This document shows, piece after piece, positions 6,490-9,453 of a stretch of DNA of 9,453 bases. The position numbers and the translations under genes are program-made. The first letter of the stretch is position 1. Every line of letters starts with the position of its first letter. The stretch comes from Thermoproteota archaeon (GTDB lineage Archaea > Thermoproteota > Bathyarchaeia > Bathyarchaeales > Bathycorpusculaceae). The stretch is taken from positions 1 to 9,453 of the forward strand of contig JAAZFA010000005.1 in NCBI GenBank assembly GCA_012511995.1. The letters run 5' to 3'. Under the pieces are notes generated by a model. That model had not been told where the DNA came from and searched no databases. It saw only the letters and a list, made by a program, of their open reading frames with translations.

Positions 6490-6535
6490 AGTAACGTTCG
6501 CCGTCTAAAAAAACAAAGACAGTAAGAACGTTACT
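6490..6535 (+). repeat. 10-bp inverted repeat in the predicted alba leader
   Basis: AGTAACGTTC (6490-6499) and GAACGTTACT (6526-6535) are exact reverse complements, separated by 26 nt. Each arm also contains the palindrome AACGTT. In RNA this could form a 10-bp stem with a large loop, about 38 nt before the alba ATG. In DNA the arms are 36 bp apart, between three and four helical turns, so they could be paired operator sites. No other part of the 271-bp regulator/alba spacer is explained. Confidence 0.55.
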
Positions 6536-6573
6536 TCATCGCAAAACAAACGTAAAAAATAGGAGTTGAATAT

Positions 6574-6864
6574 ATGTCTGAAAAAGCTAGTGACGTAATC
6601 TTTGTTGGAAATAAACCACCAATGAGCTATGTGCTCGCCATTATAACTGCGTTCTCAAGTGGCGCACAAAAAGAAATAACTCTAAAAGCACGAGGTCAAG
6701 CAATCACCACAGCAGTTGACGTCGCCGAAATCACAAGAAGCCGATTCATCAAAGAGCTCAAAGTGACCAAAATCGCAATCGGTACCGCTGAGATGCCCCC
6801 CCGAGAAGGCGAAAACAGGTCCAGAATGGTTTCTACAATAGAGATTTCCCTAAACAAACCATAG
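6574..6864 (+). CDS. albA: Alba family DNA/RNA-binding chromatin protein
   Basis: A 96-residue nucleic-acid-binding protein that coats and bridges archaeal DNA and also binds RNA. The N-terminal VIFVGNKPPMSYVLAIIT segment and the KARGQAITTAVDVAEITRSRF helix are the family core, and the length is standard. The loop lysine pair of Sulfolobus Alba (K16/K17) corresponds here to N13/K14, so the acetylated lysine of that protein is absent, as in some euryarchaeal Albas. The C-terminal part (about 75-94, PREGENRSRMVSTIEISL) is the usual flexible hairpin and last strand. AGGAG lies 8 nt upstream of the ATG and fixes the start. The gene is divergent from the regulator and convergent with mrp, with a hairpin between. 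An inverted repeat in its leader suggests control there. Confidence 0.95.
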   Translation: MSEKASDVIFVGNKPPMSYVLAIITAFSSGAQKEITLKARGQAITTAVDVAEITRSRFIKELKVTKIAIGTAEMPPREGENRSRMVSTIEISLNKP

Positions 6865-6879
6865 ATGGACAAAAACATT

Positions 6880-6917
6880 GAGAGTTTATAACTCTCTTAC
6901 CTTTTTACTATTTTTTA
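6880..6917. terminator. Shared hairpin terminator between convergent alba and mrp
   Basis: GAGAGTT-TAT-AACTCTC (6880-6896) is a perfect 7-bp stem with a 3-nt loop. On the plus strand it is followed by CTTTTT and TTTTTT runs (6901-6916), suitable for ending alba. On the minus strand it is followed by TTTTTG (reverse of 6871-6875), suitable for ending mrp. The second plus-strand T-run overlaps the last codons of mrp (Lys-Lys). Archaeal termination needs mainly the T-runs, so the stem may be incidental or stabilising. Confidence 0.6.
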
Positions 6918-7768
6918 CTAATAAACTCTTGGACTTTTGTGACTACTCCCATGAAAGCTTTAGTTGCAGCAGATTCCTTATTTGATAAAATAAACGGTAT
7001 GCCTTTGTCTGTGTCAAGACCTACTTCTGGGTCAATAGGGATGCTTCCAAGGAAGGGTACGCCCACTTCTTTAGCCATCTTTTCTCCGCCGCCTGAACCA
7101 AATATTTCGGTTTTCTTGCCGCAATACGGACATATAAAACCACTCATGTTTTCCACTACACCTATGGTTGGCATTTTGAGTTGTTCAGCAAACAACACAG
7201 CCTTCTTCACTATGCTGCTTGAGAGTTGTGTTGGCATAGTTACGATCACTACACCATCCATTTCTGGCAGAAGCTGAGCGACACTTAAAGGCTCATCACC
7301 AGTGCCAGGCGGTAAATCTATGAATAAATAGTCAAGTTCAGCCCAAACAACTTCAGTTAGGAACTGTTTAATCGCCCTCATCTTGAGTGGTCCGCGCCAA
7401 ATTGTTGGTGAGGCTTCATTTATGAAAAAATCGATGGACATCACTTTTAAGCCTAAAGGTCCTTGGATGGGAAAAGCACCGACTGGGCTGGCTTTAACTT
7501 GTTTACCGGCTAAGCCCAATAACTTTGGTACACTTGGTCCATGAATATCTGCGTCTAGAATACCCACTTGTTTTCCCTGTTGAGCAAACGCGGTCGCCAA
7601 GTTTACAGTTACAGTGCTTTTGCCAACCCCGCCTTTGCCGCTTATAACAGCGATTTTATGTTTAATTTTGCCCATGCGTTCTTTTAATTCTCTATTTTCT
7701 TGGGCTTGTTGTTCTTTATAGGTCTTTAATTGAGCTACATTTTTTTCGTATGACGCCATAAAAATCAT
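6908..7768 (-). CDS. Mrp/NBP35 family ATPase, Fe-S cluster carrier
   Basis: A 286-residue P-loop ATPase of the Mrp/NBP35/ApbC family, which binds and delivers [4Fe-4S] clusters in the cytosol. The deviant Walker A loop GKGGVGKST is at 44-52, the DADIHGPS motif at 72-79, DLPPGTGD at 151-158, and the cluster-binding CPYC at 213-216. Residues 5-35 form a charged helical N-terminal extension (EQQAQENRELKERMGK). It lacks the DUF59 domain of many bacterial Mrp proteins, as is usual in archaea. The ATG at 7768 lies about 27 nt downstream of a TATA-like ACAATAAAAT and could be leaderless; an ATG three codons in (7759, with GGATGAT before it) is an alternative. It is convergent with alba and divergent from the threonine ammonia-lyase. 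It could supply clusters to Fe-S enzymes such as the radical SAM protein, but that is general knowledge, not linkage. Confidence 0.95.
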   Translation of the reverse strand: MIFMASYEKNVAQLKTYKEQQAQENRELKERMGKIKHKIAVISGKGGVGKSTVTVNLATAFAQQGKQVGILDADIHGPSVPKLLGLAGKQVKASPVGAFPIQGPLGLKVMSIDFFINEASPTIWRGPLKMRAIKQFLTEVVWAELDYLFIDLPPGTGDEPLSVAQLLPEMDGVVIVTMPTQLSSSIVKKAVLFAEQLKMPTIGVVENMSGFICPYCGKKTEIFGSGGGEKMAKEVGVPFLGSIPIDPEVGLDTDKGIPFILSNKESAATKAFMGVVTKVQEFISKK

Positions 7769-7789
7769 CCACTGGGTCTCTGAGAGATT

Positions 7790-7818
7790 GATTTTATTGT
7801 AAACTAAAATAGTTTATG
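7790..7818. promoter_or_regulatory. Divergent promoter region with AT-rich inverted repeat
   Basis: The minus-strand element ACAATAAAAT (7791-7800) is about 27 nt before the mrp ATG. The plus-strand element AGTTTATGG (7811-7819) is about 26-30 nt before the ATG at 7850 of the threonine ammonia-lyase. Overlapping both is the exact inverted repeat TAAACTA-AAA-TAGTTTA (7800-7816). Both genes would then have almost no leader. The repeat may be an operator shared by the two or chance in AT-rich DNA. Confidence 0.4.
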
Positions 7819-7849
7819 GTTATTAATGTTAGTTAACGGTATTTTGGCG

Positions 7850-8860
7850 ATGAATTTGATAGTTACACTTCAAGAAATTAGGAAAGCTCAAAAGAATACT
7901 ACAACCTATGTTAAGCAGACTCCGCTTTGTCGTAGCGACTTCTTAAGTGAATTATGCCATGCAGAAGTATACCTTAAACTTGATAATCTACAACCTACAC
8001 ATTCATTCAAAGTAAGAGGGGTAATGAACAAACTCGTCAACTTGACAAACTCGGAAAAGTCTAAGGGGGTAGTTACTGCATCAGCTGGTAATCACGGCCA
8101 AGCAGTCGCTTTTGGCGCTAAAGAGTTAGGCTTCTCAGCGACAGTTGTCGTGCCAACCAATACACCACGAGTTAAGGTAGATGGCATCAAGAGATTTGGC
8201 GTAAACTTGATACTTTTTGGTGAAAACTACCCGGAGGCTGAAGCCAAAGCAAAACAGTTAGCCAAGGGAGGAGAACACACCTATATTTCACCCTACAACG
8301 ACAAATATATTGTCGCTGGGCATGGAACAGTTGGTTTGGAGATTTTGAAGCAACAACCAAACGTTGACATAGTAGCGGTGCCGGTGGGTGGAGGCGGGTT
8401 AATCTCAGGAATAAGCATAGCCGTAAAAAGCTTAAAGCCACAAACGCAAGTCGTCGGTGTACAGTCACAAGCTGTACCAATAATGTATGAGTCATTAAGG
8501 GCAAACCGTATCGTTCCGCCACATCGTCATGAAGCCATAACAGTTGCCGAGGGACTCTCAGGTGGTATAGAAGAAGGATCAATCACTTTCCAAATTGCTC
8601 AAAAATTTGTAGACAAGGTAGTTTTGGTGGAGGAGGAGACAATTAGAAGAGCAGTTTACATACTCTGTAGAGAAGAAGGTTTGGTGGTTGAAGGGTCAGG
8701 AGTAGTGGGTATAGCTATGTTATTGGAGAATAAGGATGACTTTGCCGGTAAATCGGTGGCGTTAGTTGTTACCGGCGGAAACATTGACGAATCACTACTG
8801 AAAACTATTATTAGTGAGCAAGAAAAAGGGTTTAGCCTAGTTTGTAACCGATTTTTCTAA
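7850..8860 (+). CDS. Threonine ammonia-lyase (threonine dehydratase), short form without ACT domain
   Basis: A PLP enzyme of the threonine dehydratase/serine racemase family. It converts L-threonine to 2-oxobutanoate and ammonia, the entry to isoleucine synthesis or threonine catabolism. With the ATG at 7850 it has 336 residues: the PLP lysine in HSFKVRG (K54), SAGNHGQ at 78-84, GGGGLISG at 180-187 as phosphate-binding loop, and VTGGNID at 307-313. There is no room for a C-terminal ACT domain, so it is the short TdcB-like form; allosteric isoleucine control of the long type is not expected. An in-frame ATG at 7826 would add 8 residues; I prefer 7850 because the TATA-like element predicts transcription starting after 7826 and relatives begin here. 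Neither start has a clear Shine-Dalgarno. Serine dehydratase or racemase activity cannot be excluded. The last 29 bp overlap the convergent kinase gene. Confidence 0.92.
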   Translation: MNLIVTLQEIRKAQKNTTTYVKQTPLCRSDFLSELCHAEVYLKLDNLQPTHSFKVRGVMNKLVNLTNSEKSKGVVTASAGNHGQAVAFGAKELGFSATVVVPTNTPRVKVDGIKRFGVNLILFGENYPEAEAKAKQLAKGGEHTYISPYNDKYIVAGHGTVGLEILKQQPNVDIVAVPVGGGGLISGISIAVKSLKPQTQVVGVQSQAVPIMYESLRANRIVPPHRHEAITVAEGLSGGIEEGSITFQIAQKFVDKVVLVEEETIRRAVYILCREEGLVVEGSGVVGIAMLLENKDDFAGKSVALVVTGGNIDESLLKTIISEQEKGFSLVCNRFF

Positions 8861-9317
8861 GGAATCCGCGGCGTTCGACAATATCTTGCTGTGTTTCAAT
8901 CCCCTTGGTTTTCAATCCGTCGATAACTCCAATGATTCCCCGTCCCTGTTCAGATTCAGCGATAAGTATCTCTAACGGATTAGCAGTTGCAGCGTAAATA
9001 CCGCAAACTTCAGGCACCTTCTTCACTTTTTCGAGTACATTTATGGGGTAAGCATCTTTAAGATAGATTATGAAACTGTGTCCACAAGCGATTTCAAACG
9101 CTTTCTCAGAAGCTAAACGTCTAAGCACCTCATCGTTACCTTCGTAACGGACTAGACAGGGACCTGAACTTTCGCAGAAGCCTAAACCGAATTTTATGTT
9201 AGGAACTGAGTTAACGAGTGCTTCATAGATGTCTTCTGTGGTTTTAATGAAATGTGCTTGACCTAAAATAATATTACAGTCTGGGGGTGGAAGGATTTTT
9301 ACGGTTGTTATTTCCAA
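8832..9317 (-). CDS. Adenosine-specific kinase (DUF355/PAE2307 family)
   Basis: A 161-residue protein matching the archaeal family typified by PAE2307, described as phosphorylating adenosine to AMP and unrelated to PfkB-type adenosine kinases. Conserved stretches run in the family order: GQAHFIKT at 19-26, FGLGFCESSGPCLVRYEGND at 43-62, CGHSF at 78-82, ATANP at 110-114, and EQGRGIIGVIDG at 123-134, ending RKIGYKLG. I chose the TTG at 9317 because a strong AGGAGGT (9324-9330) lies 7 nt upstream and the resulting N-terminus (MEITTVKI...) and length match the family. A longer frame from an ATG at 9371 (179 residues) would place this Shine-Dalgarno inside the gene and upstream of its likely transcription start. 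The role is purine salvage. It is convergent with the threonine ammonia-lyase. Confidence 0.93.
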   Translation of the reverse strand: MEITTVKILPPPDCNIILGQAHFIKTTEDIYEALVNSVPNIKFGLGFCESSGPCLVRYEGNDEVLRRLASEKAFEIACGHSFIIYLKDAYPINVLEKVKKVPEVCGIYAATANPLEILIAESEQGRGIIGVIDGLKTKGIETQQDIVERRGFLRKIGYKLG

Positions 9318-9323
9318 ACTAAA

Positions 9324-9330
9324 ACCTCCT
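9324..9330 (-). promoter_or_regulatory. Strong Shine-Dalgarno that sets a TTG start for the adenosine-specific kinase
   Basis: The minus strand reads AGGAGGT followed by six bases and then TTG. It is one of the strongest ribosome sites in the window and moves the start 18 codons inside the longest open frame. Confidence 0.85.
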
Positions 9331-9353
9331 AAATGACTATTGTATGTCTCAGG

Positions 9354-9361
9354 CATATAAT
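9354..9361 (-). promoter_or_regulatory. Probable TATA box of the adenosine-specific kinase gene
   Basis: ATTATATG on the minus strand predicts transcription starting near 9331, just ahead of the Shine-Dalgarno, giving a leader of about 14 nt. Such a start excludes the ATG at 9371. The remaining bases to 9453 are AT-rich, and I see no gene in them. Confidence 0.5.
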
Positions 9362-9453
9362 GCTTAACCATTTAGACAAATAAGCCAGAGTCACCATTTT
9401 TCCCACAAGGTTGTATTTACAAAAATCGTAAACGACGTTTTTCAAAAGATAGA

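Noticed and set aside
9318..9371. N-terminal extension of the adenosine-specific kinase to the ATG at 9371
   Set aside because: A strong Shine-Dalgarno and a TTG lie inside, the family N-terminus begins at the TTG, and the TATA box (9354-9361) falls within the extension.

Overview
The window reads as archaeal chromosome. It carries an Alba-type chromatin protein, an archaeal Cro/CI-type regulator of the COG1709 kind, an archaeal-type adenosine-specific kinase (DUF355/PAE2307 family), an Mrp/NBP35 ATPase, TATA-box-like elements at about -26, several TTG starts and at least one apparently leaderless gene. The mix suggests a TACK-group archaeon, possibly Bathyarchaeia. That placement is inference from gene content, because no rRNA is present. 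By eye the DNA is moderately AT-rich. I saw no IS element, CRISPR array, tRNA or rRNA.

Region 1 (96-3541, all minus strand) is the most unusual part. It is a tightly packed three-gene operon. The first gene is a small two-helix membrane protein with a C-terminal zinc ribbon. The second is a 538-residue secreted/membrane-anchored DUF2207-like protein ending in a ten-cysteine CxC tail followed by Gly4-Arg. The third is a radical SAM/SPASM enzyme with an N-terminal PqqD-like (RiPP recognition) domain. The enzyme's ATG follows the stop codon of the Cys-tail protein with no gap, and its Shine-Dalgarno lies inside the Gly4 codons. The best reading is a peptide-modification system in which the radical SAM enzyme modifies the cytosolic Cys-rich tail of a large membrane protein.

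Region 2 (3584-5395, minus) holds a 51-residue two-helix membrane microprotein (lmo0937/DUF5670-like), then upstream rpiA (ribose-5-phosphate isomerase A). Upstream of and overlapping rpiA is a membrane-anchored coiled-coil protein of unknown role. The coiled-coil/rpiA pair is preceded by a perfect 22-bp AT-rich palindrome that coincides with the expected TATA position.

Region 3 (5535-6864) has the COG1709-type regulator (minus) diverging from alba (plus) across 271 bp. That spacer contains a tandem TATA-like repeat and a 10-bp inverted repeat in the predicted alba leader.

Region 4 (6880-9453): alba converges on the Mrp/NBP35 Fe-S carrier ATPase across a shared hairpin with T-tracts on both sides. 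Mrp diverges from a threonine ammonia-lyase across a short promoter region with an AT-rich palindrome. The threonine ammonia-lyase gene converges with, and overlaps by 29 bp, the adenosine-specific kinase gene. The right edge holds the promoter of that kinase and nothing else I recognise. Positions 1-95, downstream of the radical SAM gene, hold nothing recognisable.
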